Assembly (NCBI GenBank): GCA_035610365.1
Contig: CM069432.1
Location: forward strand, 3,658,001 to 3,722,000
From: Aquatica leii
Lineage: Eukaryota > Arthropoda > Insecta > Coleoptera > Lampyridae
Direction: 5' to 3'
DNA length: 64,000 nt
The notes under the pieces are model-generated. The model worked only from the letters and a program-made list of their open reading frames with translations, was not told where the DNA came from and searched no databases. Shown one piece after another: positions 46,501 to 57,510 of this stretch. Position 1 is the stretch's first letter. Each line of letters begins with the position of its first letter. The translations under genes and the position numbers were made by a program.

Positions 46501-47489
46501 ACTTTCATACCGCTTGCCTCTGTAGCTTAAACCACGCCTTCCAATCAACTTTATTACGTCGATAATAATGGATACAATATGACGATTCTTTGAAATTTGC
46601 TCGTTATGTATTGTTCTCTGCTTAACTAACAAAAGCGAATCCACATTTTTCTTTTTGTCGAATAGCAAATAAGCGCTAACACACTCGTTGTGAGATGTAC
46701 TTAATTCATGCTCCTTGATTCTATCGTAAATGTGTTTGATGTCGCCAATAGGATATCTCAACGGTGACGAAAACGTAGAACTATTGGATTTTCCATGAGC
46801 CAGACATATAGTACAAAAGAGAGCATGTCTTTGAACACCATAACTTAGCTACTTCCTGATTATGCCATCATTTCTCAAATATAGTTTTCTGGCATGCCTG
46901 ATTCCATTTATTTGTGTCGGTTGTATGGAATGATATTCAAAAAAGTAATTAATATTGTCATTCAAGGGTCTGATAAACATGTCTACATCGACAGTGACTA
47001 TTTTTTGACCGACTAATTTATCTGGAATGCATTTATAGTGCAGTGTGAAGGCAATGATCTTGATTCTACTGCTGCAATTGCTGTTTCTGTAGATTGTATT
47101 TGTGTAGATGCAGTGATTGATTCAGCAATACTAGTGTTTTCCTCAACTAACTCAGCTTCTTTCGCTTGTAACAAACATTTTGATGTTTCCACTTTTCGTT
47201 CCTTTTGCATTCCAAATAAGTCTTGGATGTTATAACAACTTTTTGCAGCAGTGTCACGATCTTTTTGTTTTTTAATGCGAAGTTTTTCCGCTCCACCCAA
47301 TTGCCCACTCTCACCACTCTCTTTGCGCTTACTGATCTTTTGCGAATGAAATTTACTAAACAAAATCTTCTTTAGTTCTTTTTCGCAAAAAATGTTTAAC
47401 TTACCAATTGCTAGAGGAATACAGGGACAACTACAATTTAAAAAATACACACGGGTAATAACGTTTAAAGTATATAAAACACAAGACAT
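43580..47489 (-). pseudogene. hAT transposase of the TTF-finger/ZMYM-like type
   Basis: From 47489 down: N-terminal tail (RKESGESGQLGGAEKLRIKK), frame change near 47025, then LHYKCIPDKL and the TTF-type zinc finger (RHALFCTICLAH, DRIKEHELSTSHNEC), with one stop near 46850 at a likely Trp. The core is in the 378-codon frame 46761-45625: FAIQIDTTQDVAICDQLSL (first catalytic Asp), IGNSTDGAANMQG (second Asp), WCYAHVFNLV, ESTRWWSKDAA. The frame is cut by the MITE; without it the reading is DARLKAT then LLSFKTILTAQIFLRIF. The C-terminal part gives DYEAIEAAA and, at 43810-43690, the hAT dimerisation block ITQVSCERSFSKLKHIKNRL and ENKLEAFMLM. A frame break lies near 44100-44220. The first ~130 bases of the N-terminal frame may be intronic. 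Confidence 0.88.
44584..45635. mobile_element. Non-autonomous MITE (1.05 kb) inside the hAT transposase
   Basis: Ends are TATCCCTAGTAGA on the left (44585-44597) and its exact reverse complement on the right (45621-45633). Flanks ACGTTGTT (44576-44583) and ACGTTGCT (45636-45643) are an 8-bp duplication with one mismatch. Removing element and one flank restores the hAT reading frame. The inner sequence is rich in AAACGTTTC/AATCGTTT-type motifs in both orientations and has no gene; the open frame 44750-44590 that crosses its left part is fortuitous. The 8-bp duplication suggests mobilisation by a hAT. Confidence 0.85.
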
Positions 47490-48105
47490 TACAAATCAAA
47501 TCACATTTTAAAAAATACTAAAACTGAACTCAAAAGCAAACAACATCCGCTAGCAATCGTTGTAAACAGATAAAAAAAAATCAAACTAAACTAATTTAAA
47601 TTTAAACAACGGCAACGTCGTTGATTACAGTACAAAAAGTAGGCACCGAATTAATTTCTTAGTATCTGCCAAATTGCTGTTCCTACAAATATTTTTAGTA
47701 CTTCAGTAACAGAATGTCTCAGTTGTATTTATTACTCAATTATTAAAGCATTAATTTTCAGAAGCAAAACATATACACATACCTACTAAGAATTGAATTA
47801 TGTAACGTTAATATTTAGTTTTTATGACAATGTATAACAATTTTATTTGTTAAATTGTACGCATCATTAATTCTCCCTTTAAAGCAAAATTGAATTATCC
47901 AAACGATTATATAAAATTCAAAAATCGTTTATGCTGATATGTTAATTTCTCTATGGCTAAGCAATTTCTACTGTTTCATGCAGAACTCAAGGCTCTGGTA
48001 TTACTTTCTGCCGTGTCGGTCCGTCGGCCGTGCGCCGTCTTAAAGGGACCGGCCCTTCGGGCTACGCCCGAACGCCCGATGGCTCTATCCGCCACTGGGC
48101 AGATA

Positions 48106-48400
48106 TAATAGGAATTATAAAGATATCAAGGGTGAAGGAGTGCCGGAATATTTAAAAGATAGAGAGATTAAAAGCAACAAAAAGAAAAAAATGGTAGCAA
48201 GGTTCAGATGTGGCAACGAGGAGTTAGGGAACAAATATTGGAAAGAAGAACCAGAAAAGATGTGCAGGCTATGTGGAGAAGAAACGAAAGACCTTAACCA
48301 CATGAGACAGAAATGCAAGGAACTAAGAGAAGAGGTGATGAAAATAGAGGAAATCTTAGATGAAAACGGAAAAGGAGCGGAATGGATGGAGGAAGTATAG
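48106..48400 (+). pseudogene. LINE ORF2, C-terminal Cys/His finger, resumed after the hAT
   Basis: Continues the frame of 43489 if one TSD copy is removed: KIKEGRY joined to NRNYKDIKGEGVPEYL. Then RFRCGNEELGNKYW and the finger CRLCGEETKDLNHMRQKC (C-x2-C...H-x4-C), typical of this LINE group's tail. Stop at 48398-48400, then 3' UTR to the poly-A at 48660. Confidence 0.88.
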
Positions 48401-48669
48401 ATCAAGCCTTTTGAGTTAGTAAAATAAACATAGTGCAAAGCAGAGCATTGTGCGGTATTTATGATACATGTCATGCTTACTGTAGTAAAATTATTGAAAC
48501 AAAAAGCAATATAGTGAGTAAGACCTTAAGTTTAAGAATCATGAAACGTAACAATTTAGATTAGAACAAAATTGCTCATTGATCTACTTAAAAGATCAGA
48601 TTGTGATAAACTTAAAAGATCTTGTGATAAGTATCTTTTAATACAAATAAATAAACTTTAAAAAAAAAC

Positions 48670-49794
48670 ACTAAATCTTAAAAACAATCAACTCGATCAC
48701 GTACTAATCACACAACGTTTTTATTACAAGCGCTATTTTAATTTACTTGTTTATGTACACATTAAAGTTACGACCCCACACCTGACACCAATGTAACTAA
48801 TCTATTTTTGGCACTTCCGACTTTTTTCGTACACCTTTAATATTTTTTGTTTATCGGCTTCCAGAACATTCCAATAATCACCTCGAAAGTTTCTATGCGT
48901 TTCAACACGTTAGTAAAATAAATGTATGCAGCTTTATTTCTTTTTTTAGTAGAATCTTAATAAAAACATATTTTTTTTTATAACTGTTTTTAATTAAATA
49001 GTTTAAATTATTTTATCAATCGCTTATTATTTAGCAATGGTCAGAAAGAAGTCGAAGATTCTGAAATGTTTTTAAAAAGTACTACATCAAAACTAAGCGA
49101 ACCAGAAATTACAATTACTTTACGGTGACTACTAATCGGCGACGACAAATAATGCCATCTCCGCATTTATTAAATCTTACTGTGTCTGTATGAATTGTCT
49201 GCTTTACATTGCTTGCATTACATTACAAAATTTTAATTCTGTAAAACTGTCTTACTACAAAACTATTATTTCACGTACTTTATTAAGTTGTCTTTTTGTT
49301 TAGTTTATTTTTTTGTAATTTACTATTATATTAGTATATCTAAATAACATATATGTTGCGTTTACTTTGCTATAGGTGACAAGTTACTGTCGACTGTCAA
49401 ATTCTACATTGTTTTAACCAAACTTTATTTCCTTTTTTATTGGTCTTTTTTTTTTTCATTAAGGCGCCAAACTTTTAATTGCAAAAATAAAAATTACGAA
49501 ATTGTTTATTTTATTTTGTCTTAATTGGAATAATTACTTTTCTTGTTTCGTATTTTAATAAGATGTTTTTTTAACTAACTATAATAAGACGTTGTTTTTA
49601 ATAAAGTTCTATATACACTTGTAAAACAGTATAAAAATAAACGCAAACAAAACTTAAATACTAATAGCAAGAAAATATCTATATTTATTAAAACAGAAAC
49701 ATACAATAATTTACTGTAAACACAACACTTTTGATACTACAAACACATAAAGCTTTGTGAGCACTTTCCCAATAGATTACATAAAATTTTGTAC
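48670..49794. other. AT-rich spacer, no recognised feature
   Basis: Begins after the LINE poly-A. No coding similarity or repeats recognised. Confidence 0.45.
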
Positions 49795-50235
49795 GAAACT
49801 TAAGATAGATTTCGATAACGTTTCGGTGATTGCCAAATCTCCATTCTTTTTTAACAGGAAATTTCGAGAGGGCATAGAAATCATCAAACACCCCAATAAC
49901 TTCAATCGTGATCATGGTTTCGAGCTATCTTCTCTTTGGTTCCCGGTCATTAGTTCTTTATCGAAAACACGCCCTCGTTCAACCGTAACCCAATCAGAGT
50001 CGAACTTAACCAGCCGTGACGATACTTCTGTTTTATATACGGAGACTATTTTTTTTAAGTCACTTCTATGGAGTTTAAAATCTGGCTTGGTTCACGAGTT
50101 AGATTTCGGTTGCTTGTTTGAGTTCTTCGATTTCTCTCACGCCCAGATGAAGCCCCTTACGAAAGTGGGCGAAACGTTGGCAACTTCGGTTCAAACGTTG
50201 GCAACTTCGGTCTAAACCCGGAAGACGTTCTTATC
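49795..50235 (+). pseudogene. PLE C-terminus and 3' end, 5'-truncated, with hammerhead-like motif
   Basis: The open frame reads KIDFDNVSVIAKSPFFFNRK, then REGIEIIKHPNNFNRDHGFEL and LWFPVIS, the C-terminal block after the GIY-YIG domain of PLEs. The YIG core itself is absent, so the copy starts inside the endonuclease. Then follows a 3' region with CAGATGAAGCCCC, a hairpin, and GGGCGAAACGTTGGC (50147-50181). GCCC and GGGC pair, as stem II of a hammerhead; one core base differs (CAGATGA instead of CTGATGA). The unit AAACGTTGGCAACTTCGGT then occurs twice in tandem. Confidence 0.75.
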
Positions 50236-51460
50236 TTAGTAATTGAAATTCTTTTTATAAATGGTTAAAACTGTATGTTTTGCGATTTGAAATTAATTTT
50301 GAACTACATAATACAATACAATGAAACTTAAAGCAGATTTTTAATATGAGGTACTTAATTAATAAAGTACTTATTTTTAATTAAAAAATAATATGATATA
50401 AACAAATAGTACGCGCAGCAGGATACAAAAGTTACTGTAGTTTAAATTTAGCTGTATTCTAATTTAAGCAATTTCATTTTAATTATTTATTTGTTTATGA
50501 AATTCTATTAGTACATGTATTGTAAAAAATGAGTTATTTACACTAAAACATACATTATTTCAAAAGCAAGTCTATGCTCAATAAACGTAAACTTGGACTT
50601 TTATTTGCAAAAAGCATTTTTACTTTAGACTTCTAGTGGCAAGTGCTATATTACATTATTTTTGTTGAATTTAAACATACCATTTTAAATTGTACGGTTT
50701 TCGCAAATACAGAGCAAGATTTATGCAGTCGTAGCATATTTTTGCAAAGCCAGAAACTAAAGATTACGATTTGGGTTTCACTGCACATTTACAATACTAA
50801 ACGATATCGCATGTTCGTTGTAGCCTGACAGCTTTAGAGGTCTAAGATTGTAAAATATGTAGCATTATTTTAAATTTATTTTTCTATATTTGAAAATAGA
50901 AATTTCACCTACAAATTAATTATTCTACACCCATTCTGTTATTGTTGAGTCAAAGCAATTATGTTAAATATGACATAAATATTTTATACATTTGGAATAT
51001 ACTGTTTTTTTACAATATCTTTAAGATATTAGTAATTATAATTGAGTGAAACAGTGTTATTTATTCAATTTTAATAAAATTTAACAGTTTTATAGTAAAT
51101 TTGTTAATAGAGTGCTAAACACAAATAACAAAAACTAGCTGTGAACTGTAAATATATAGCATGGTGTTTGATTTTTTGAGAAATGAGTGTTAACTGTGAA
51201 TTTTAACATATTTGTGCTTAATTGAGCTTATTTTTAAATAGAATTAATATTAAACACAGTTAATTAGAAGCTCTTAATTGGCAATTTTTTTAGTTTCTCT
51301 AAAAATATTTTTAATGTTTACATTAGTTTATAAAACATGTACTGTCTAATGAATTTGTATAATAATACCTAACAATACACAAATTTAATATAATGTAACT
51401 TTGTTAATTAGAAAATTGATCCCAGTTGTAACCTTTGTTTGATTTTCGTACTATTTAATG
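50236..51460. other. AT-rich spacer, no recognised feature
   Basis: No genes or recognised repeats. The frame 50643-50828 (+) resembles nothing I know. Confidence 0.45.
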
Positions 51461-51840
51461 TTGAAAACACTTACAGAGAGCTTGATTCAAAGGCTCGTGT
51501 AACGAAACGATGAAACGCTCAAATAAAACAAATCTGGAACTTGAGGTGGTGCCCAATTTCACTTCATGTTTTGTATTTTTTGGATGCAGTGTTTATTATT
51601 ATTAAACAAGATATTCCTTATGATTCGCTATATGCTTTAAAAATATAATAAGTCTTAATTTCACTCAGCAGTGATAAAAAATGATTATAGTAATTGCAGA
51701 ATTACATCCGCGCGAGCTTCAGCCTTGTACGCTGCAAAAACGGTACAATATAGATGAAAATTGCACATAAACAATTTATTGAGCACAAAATTTACTACAA
51801 AAAAGTTTGCGGGAGTGTATAATTATATCTAATGGTTTAA
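51461..51840 (+). repeat. Dispersed repeat, family B, copy 1 (left part)
   Basis: The block TTGAAAACACTTACAGAGAG, then TTGATTCAAAGGCTCGTGTAACG (about 51462-51506), is repeated at 62529-62575. The remainder up to 51840 is absent from the second copy. The Harbinger element begins at 51841, and the family B sequence resumes at 54022. Confidence 0.6.
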
Positions 51841-52249
51841 TAGCAGGTTGCACAAAAGATAATTGACAATTAATTGGAGTTTAATCTTTGATTAAAGTAC
51901 CATTATCTTTTAATTGTAGTTTAACGGGCCATTAACCGTCAATTAAATATTTTATTGAATTCGACGTTAATCAGAGATTAACGGTCAATTAACTATATTT
52001 TGCGTTGCACAAAACTATAATCTCCGATTAAACTCTTGTTAACAAAAGATTATCTAATTGGAGATATTTGGCTGATTAACCTACACTTAAAGTTTTTCAA
52101 TAATAAAAAGTTTATGATTTACAGTCAAAACAAACTAATAAATTATAGCTACGGTTAATTTCGTTTTGTTTAATACAAAATTATTAAAAAAAATAATTAT
52201 TAAACAAAAATAATTATGTTGTTCTTCCTCGAGTAGCTTTGAAAACAGC

Positions 52250-52990
52250 TTCGCCGCATAAGGTTTATACGAGATAAAGAAAATTCTTTTGAATTGTTAA
52301 ACGACATTGATTTCAAGAAAATGTTTCGTTTAAATAAAGCCACCATAATAAACTTGGTACAAGCTATTAAAGATAGAATCGAACCAGCAAACTATCGAAA
52401 CTAATCCTTTGATGCAATAGTACAAATATTAATGCCCTATTCAGCATATCAAAAATGAAATGGTCAGGCTCTCCTATCAATATATAAAGATGCCTAGAAC
52501 TACCGAACAGTTAATGTAAACAAAACAATGGCTCTTTTGCATTTCTGGTTTTCGTGGGAGCTGTCGATTGCACACATTTGCATATACAATCACCCGATAG
52601 TCTAAATGCTGAATTGTATCACAACAAAAAAGGATATTTTAGCATTAATGTTTAAGCGATTTGCGATGCCGACTTAAAATTCATGCATTTTATTGTTTAT
52701 TGGCCAGGATCAGTACACAAGAGTATTATTTTCAATAAATCTCTTCTTCCGGTTGAATTTCGCAACGGTTACCTATTAGGTGACAGCGGATATCCATGTA
52801 ATCCTCATCTGCTTACATCCAGCAAATGCCAGTGAAGTAGCATGAAGTAGAGCACATATTATGACAAGTAATACCATAGAAAGGTTCTTTGAAGTTTTGC
52901 AGAGAAGATTTCCTTGCTTGCAATATGGTTGCCGACTTTTAATTAGCACAACATTAATTGCAACAGTTCTTAATATGCAAAATGTATAAA
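52250..52990 (+). pseudogene. Harbinger transposase (DDE nuclease), decayed
   Basis: N-terminal part: ENSFELLNDIDFKKMFRLNK, ATIINLVQAIKDRIEPANYR, then a stop. The catalytic residues are all visible despite several frame changes: Asp in VGAVDCTHLH (about 52550-52580), Asp in LLGDSGYPC (about 52770-52797), Glu in NTIERFFEVLQRRFPCLQYG (about 52871-52930). Between them are NAELYHNKKGYFSIN and DADLKFM, both family hallmarks. Family proteins are about 350-400 residues; here the length is roughly 250 codons, with an internal deletion after the first block. It cuts at the TIRs with a Myb-like partner. Confidence 0.85.
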
Positions 52991-53286
52991 AACAACAATT
53001 TATTGTAATTTTTTATTTATAAAACTAATACTGTGCTTTATATTTTCTGAAATTTGATTAAATAATATTACTTCTTTCAGTAATTAACAGTTTATAATTG
53101 TTTGCTTTTGAAATTTTTCTTATAAATAACTCGGGAGGATTTGCCACAGGTTCTGCAGTAAATAGGAATGTGCGAAAGACAGAAAAACGAGATAATCTAG
53201 GCTGAGGCTCAGCCACATGAAATAATTTGCCCATTTTTACTAAGGATACAAATTAATATCATATTTCATTATAATTATCTCCCAAT

Positions 53287-53544
53287 TTACCAAAATAGTG
53301 AGCTGTAAAGCAATTCAAAGCAATTTCTAGGTGGCTCACTTTGGTATGCAATGTTCGCCAGCAAAACCTCCTGATCGGCATTTATTAAGAGGTTGAAAAC
53401 TCCACGAGAAACAGATTTTTTCATCATACATAGTACAACTTTTAAGTCCTTGTTCACATGTCCTGTTTCACAGATCTGTTTTATCTTCAGTCTCATATAT
53501 ACAAACATTCGTAATGTTTGTTGACACCGAAAATTTTTTTTCAA
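53287..53544 (-). pseudogene. Possible second Harbinger ORF, unrecognised
   Basis: An 85-codon frame opposite to the nuclease, within the element, at the place where Harbingers carry a second (Myb/SANT-like) gene. It reads KNFRCQQTLRMFVYMRLKIK and later NLLINADQEVLLANIAYQS. I see no Myb Trp pattern, so the assignment is by position only. It could be a chance frame. Confidence 0.3.
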
Positions 53545-54018
53545 CTATAAATCCTTTAGCGAGTTACCCCTTTATATTGTTATCTAAAGTAAAGGATAAA
53601 AGGAATTAAGCAAGCAATTTTATAGAATTAGAAATTTTTTATCGGTAAACATAAAATAAAACTTAGTTATCTATACAGAAGCAATATTTTCCATAATGAT
53701 AATATAACTATTTATAAGAAAACGTGAATAATATAGTAATACCATTGTAATACGCACTTTACTACAATATTTATTATTCTTTCTTGATTTAAGTAAATAT
53801 TTGTAAATAACCTCCTTTTTGGTAGTCATTTTTGATTCATAAACTGACATTAAAACGCGCGGTTATCAATTTGACTAGCAGTTAATGATCGATTAACTAA
53901 TGGACAGTTAATATTAGATTAAATTGTTTTGTGCAACGCGATTGAATGTTAATCAACCATCATCTTTAATCAACGATTAGTAAATCGCCAATTAACCAGA
54001 CTTTTGTGCAACCGGCTA

Positions 54019-54215
54019 TAAGAGTTATAGAATTTTATGTGATTTTCGTGCAACTTTGCACACTTGTCTCTTCTAAACTATTGAACGTAATTGTACCCTT
54101 CCGTCCTTCTATCTTGCACCGTTTTAGGGTAATAGTTTATTGATTATTTTAAATTAATAAGCAAATCATTTCAATACAAAAATTGTGGCGGTTCGGATGC
54201 TGGTCTAATATTACG
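54019..54215 (+). repeat. Dispersed repeat, family B, copy 1 (right part)
   Basis: After the TAA duplication: GTGCAACTTTGCACACTTG, CTTCTAAACTATTGAACG, CCTTCCGTC, CTTGCACCGTTTTAGGG, then CAAAAATTGTGGCGGTTCGG. The same string with few changes is at 62586-62812, allowing a 45-bp extra stretch there (about 62650-62695). Confidence 0.75.
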
Positions 54216-56039
54216 ACGTCGACAAGGCTACCCTTAGCCGCAAAAAAACGCGGTGATCACCAAAGGAACTTGACCAAAACATACATGTTCTACTAAACCG
54301 ATAATTTATGTTCAAATTTTAATTGTAAATATTATTAGCGTTATAAATCAGTTAAGACTAGAGAGAGGATTCATGTTATAGTAAAGTTCATTTGTTTAAT
54401 ATTAATAGGAGAAAAAATTATAGAAATGGTAAATTTTTAAATTGTTAAGGGGATTCATTGTTATTAGTTTTAAATTATTCAAATTACCAGTCCACCAATA
54501 ATAAATTCGTTAACTTTCAAAATGTATTTTTTACATATGTTTCGAGTTTTAAAATAATGAAGCTCATCTTCAGAAAAGTCTACAAAAAATATTTACAAGT
54601 TAAGATTACAAAAAAAAATTTTTAACTTGCATTTTTTTAAAAATTATTTTAAAAAAGGAAGATGGTGCAATTTAGTAACAAATCTAAGAAAATTTAAGCT
54701 TAAAAACATAATTGAAATTGGTTTGATCGTTCAACAAAAAAATTTTATTTGATATTTTAATACAAATCAAGAATTTGTTTGTTATTGATGTTATTAAAAA
54801 GGTGAAACAATTTGTAAGAAAAAAGAGTATGACGATTATCCAAAACATGGTGTGCAAATGTAGATTTCACTGAATTTGGATTAAAAGATAGTTCAAATTA
54901 CATTAATAGTATACATTTTTATTCTTAAAAATTGTAGTAAACCTTTATTATATTACGTAGGTAATATTGTGTTTATTGTCATCACTTTCCGATAATTGCA
55001 AGATTTGCGATACCTGTAAATTTTTTCGTAAAAGATCTCTAGTATTTTCGTTTGTTATATTATTTAGTTCCTATTCTTTAATGGCATTTAGCACAGTTTT
55101 ACAATGTAATTACAAAGTTATTTGACTTCATCTCAATTTTTTTGATTTTATTGTTTAACTACTAGAGTTCATTTAGATCAATTATTGTTTTTATAAATTC
55201 AGACTGCATTATAATTGATTAGTTTCGTCAGTAATAATATTTCACTTCAATCGTCAAAATTTGGCTTGTAATTCAATATCGTCTTATTTCCAAGTAAGTT
55301 CTGTTTATGTTAGCGCTACTTAAGATTATCGTCTGTTTTCGCGGATTCCAATAAAAAACGTTTTTTTTCGTGTGACGTTTTGTACGTAATACTTTAATGT
55401 TGCGGTCTCGACGATTCACTTAAAACCTCGTGTTTACCATGGAATTATGTGAACTTCAGTTCGTGTTACATAATTCGTCTTTGTCTTTGAAGCAGATTAT
55501 TTCTTTTGTAACGTATTCAGTACACCTTAGCTATCTTGAAAGCTTTTCTACCAACAAAAAGTTGATCCACTGAGAACAATATGTAAATTTAAAGAATTTA
55601 GGAACTATTTTGCGGAACTATAAGTGCTTTACAAGCTTTGGAATAAACATTAATAAAAAAAATAATTTGTTTGTCTAACCCTTAATGGCTACGATCAATA
55701 AATTTCGCTCAACCGCTACAGTGAGGTCCCACAGACCTATATCTTTTTCTGAAGTAAGTTCATCACAAAATTTTTAGTTATTCTCGTGAGCCGAGGAGCT
55801 GTTAGTGAAACAACAAATATTGAATTTATTCAAAAATAAAATAACAGAGTTATAATGTATGACATGTGAATATTTAAAACATGTAAAGTTGAAATAAACA
55901 ATAAATGTTTGAATTAATGATACGTTTTTTATTTCACTATTAAAGGTTTTATAATACTTTAGTAAATATATTACGCAATGGGTGATAGTAGGGAAGAGAG
56001 AGAAAGTTTATAACATTTTGATTCGTATTAAATAATGTA
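54216..56039. other. AT-rich spacer, no recognised feature
   Basis: About 1.8 kb without coding similarity or recognised repeats. Confidence 0.45.
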
Positions 56040-57510
56040 TTTTAGTTTGATTTATTGTTATTTATGCAGTAGTATTTTTGTTTATCCACCTGTTGTGAGA
56101 TTCATCAAAGCCTAACCATTTTACATACATTTTAGTACCTTTCCTTCGTAAAATTTTTTCAATTAAGTGCGTATCCGGATGTTTAACTTTTTGCAATTCC
56201 ATTGTATAAAAACCTCTTCAAATATCGTCTCCTTTTATGTTTTTTAGCAAATAGGTAGTAGGGTTAGTTAGTTTAACTTTCCTAATCAAAAAATTCCATT
56301 AAACCAATTAGGAATACACCCTTTTTTAAATGCATTTCTGTGTTTGCTAATTCTTACATAATCCCCTAACGAAAATTTGTTATTTTTGTTTGCTATTTAC
56401 GATGATAAGTGTTATTGTATAGATTTGTAATATCATCTAATATGTTTATCCATTTGTAATTACCCTGTAAACTAAATCGTTTCCATATTATGTTTTTTAA
56501 AGTTCGATTAACACGTTTTACAATTGATGTTTTTTTTGTACCAAACGTACTGTAGTGATTAATATTATACTTTTTCGTCAAGTTTTTGAATGTACTATTG
56601 TAAAATTCTAATCCTTCGTCTGTTTGTATGTTTCATGGTAAATGCTTTACACGTGATAATATTTTTTCCATAGCGTCAGTAACATGCATTTTTTATTTTA
56701 AAGCAAGTGTCTATACATATTTCGAAAAACAATCAATTACAAGTATGTATTTAAATTGGTTGTTTTTTTTTTTAAAACGAAACCATATCCACAAGATCAG
56801 CTTGCAATGTTTCATTAATACCTTTCATTATAACCCGACGTCTTTTGAAATTTCTACGTGCAGGTTTATGCAATTCTAGAACTATATCTCTTTTTATAGA
56901 AGATGGAACAGATTTTTTTGTTGCATTTTGTCATTTTTACACTGAACCACTTTCTATTTTGACAGGACATTTAACTACTATTTCAACATATAACGTTTTG
57001 AAATATATTGTAGTAGTTTGATTTACGTGATCGCGTACTTTGAACGATATCTTTTTTTCGTTTATAATTTCTGGTAAAAATAAAAGTCTCCATACTTCTT
57101 CAGGATCTGGACTGTTTCCAAGGAAAAAAAAGATAAAGTGTAAACGGGTGTTTAAAGGTAGCTATGTTACAAATTACTATGTAAAATTATTTTTACCTAA
57201 GTAATACCCTTTTTTTTCTTCATCAATGATTTCTTCTTTATTTTCTGATACACTTTCCTCGCTTTGTGTATCGTTATCACTTTCGATAAAATTGTCTAAA
57301 TCGATTATCTCATCTTCGCTCGATTTTGGTTGGTAAGGTCCGAACTCCCATTTAAGCTAAAAACCTTCTTGGCGTTTTTAGATTTTGATTTTTGGTTTTA
57401 CGTTTTGAGATTTCTAACTTATCACAAATTTCTATTTTTTTATTTAACCCACTTCCGTCTTCGTTAAACATCAAGCAATAATATCTTTTATGTGGCGTTA
57501 ATTCTGTATT
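56040..57510 (-). pseudogene. Polinton/Maverick-type integrase with C-terminal chromo-like region
   Basis: Minus-strand order: an acidic N-terminal part (about 57340-57190: EFGPYQPKSSEDEI, then DNDTQSEESVSENKEE), a decayed middle, then the integrase: LELHKPARRNFKRRRVIMKG and ETLQADLVDMV (first Asp, about 56795), NIQTDEGLEFYNSTF (second Asp, about 56610), KKYNINHYSTFG and SIVKRVNRTLKN, where the invariant Glu is Lys (codon at 56516-56518). The C-terminal SH3-like and chromo-like part follows (KFSLGDYVRISKHRNAFKKG about 56375-56315; a KFYEGKVLKCM-like piece about 56150). Related single-gene loci occur widely in arthropods and nematodes as 'F54H12.3-like' proteins. Other Polinton genes (polymerase, ATPase, capsid) are not present here. 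Stops and frame changes make it inactive. Confidence 0.8.

Larger units (their letters stand above)
43490..48097 (-). mobile_element. hAT element, 4.6 kb, target duplication GGCAGATA
   Basis: The left end reads CAGGGGCGGACAGAAC, the right end (reverse complement of 48082-48097) CAGTGGCGGATAGAGC, 13 of 16 identical. Both are flanked by the 8-bp duplication GGCAGATA (43482-43489 and 48098-48105), the length expected for hAT. It carries one transposase gene on the minus strand, which is interrupted by a MITE (44584-45635). The short GC-rich part near its right end (47990-48090) is unusual for this window. Confidence 0.94.
39291..48669 (+). mobile_element. Purine-rich APE-type LINE, interrupted by a hAT element
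   Basis: A non-LTR retrotransposon with 5' UTR (about 39291-39880), ORF1, ORF2 (endonuclease, RT, Cys/His tail), and a 3' UTR ending in a nine-A tail at 48660-48668. Its coding strand is strikingly purine-rich (for example only 5 pyrimidines in 40561-40620). The hAT at 43490-48097 splits ORF2; the LINE frame continues exactly across it. 5' boundary approximate. A target duplication was not identified. Confidence 0.85.
51841..54018 (+). mobile_element. PIF/Harbinger element, 2.18 kb, target duplication TAA
   Basis: The left end reads TAGCAGGTTGCACAAAAG; the right end, reversed, TAGCCGGTTGCACAAAAG (17 of 18). It is flanked by TAA on both sides (51838-51840 and 54019-54021), the 3-bp T-W-A duplication of Harbinger elements. 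A second inverted pair (GCGTTGCACAAAA, about 51999-52012 and inverted at 53926-53940) lies about 160 bases inside at the left and 80 at the right. The subterminal zones are filled with TTAATC/GATTAA-type motifs. One nuclease gene is on the plus strand and one short frame on the minus strand. Confidence 0.93.
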
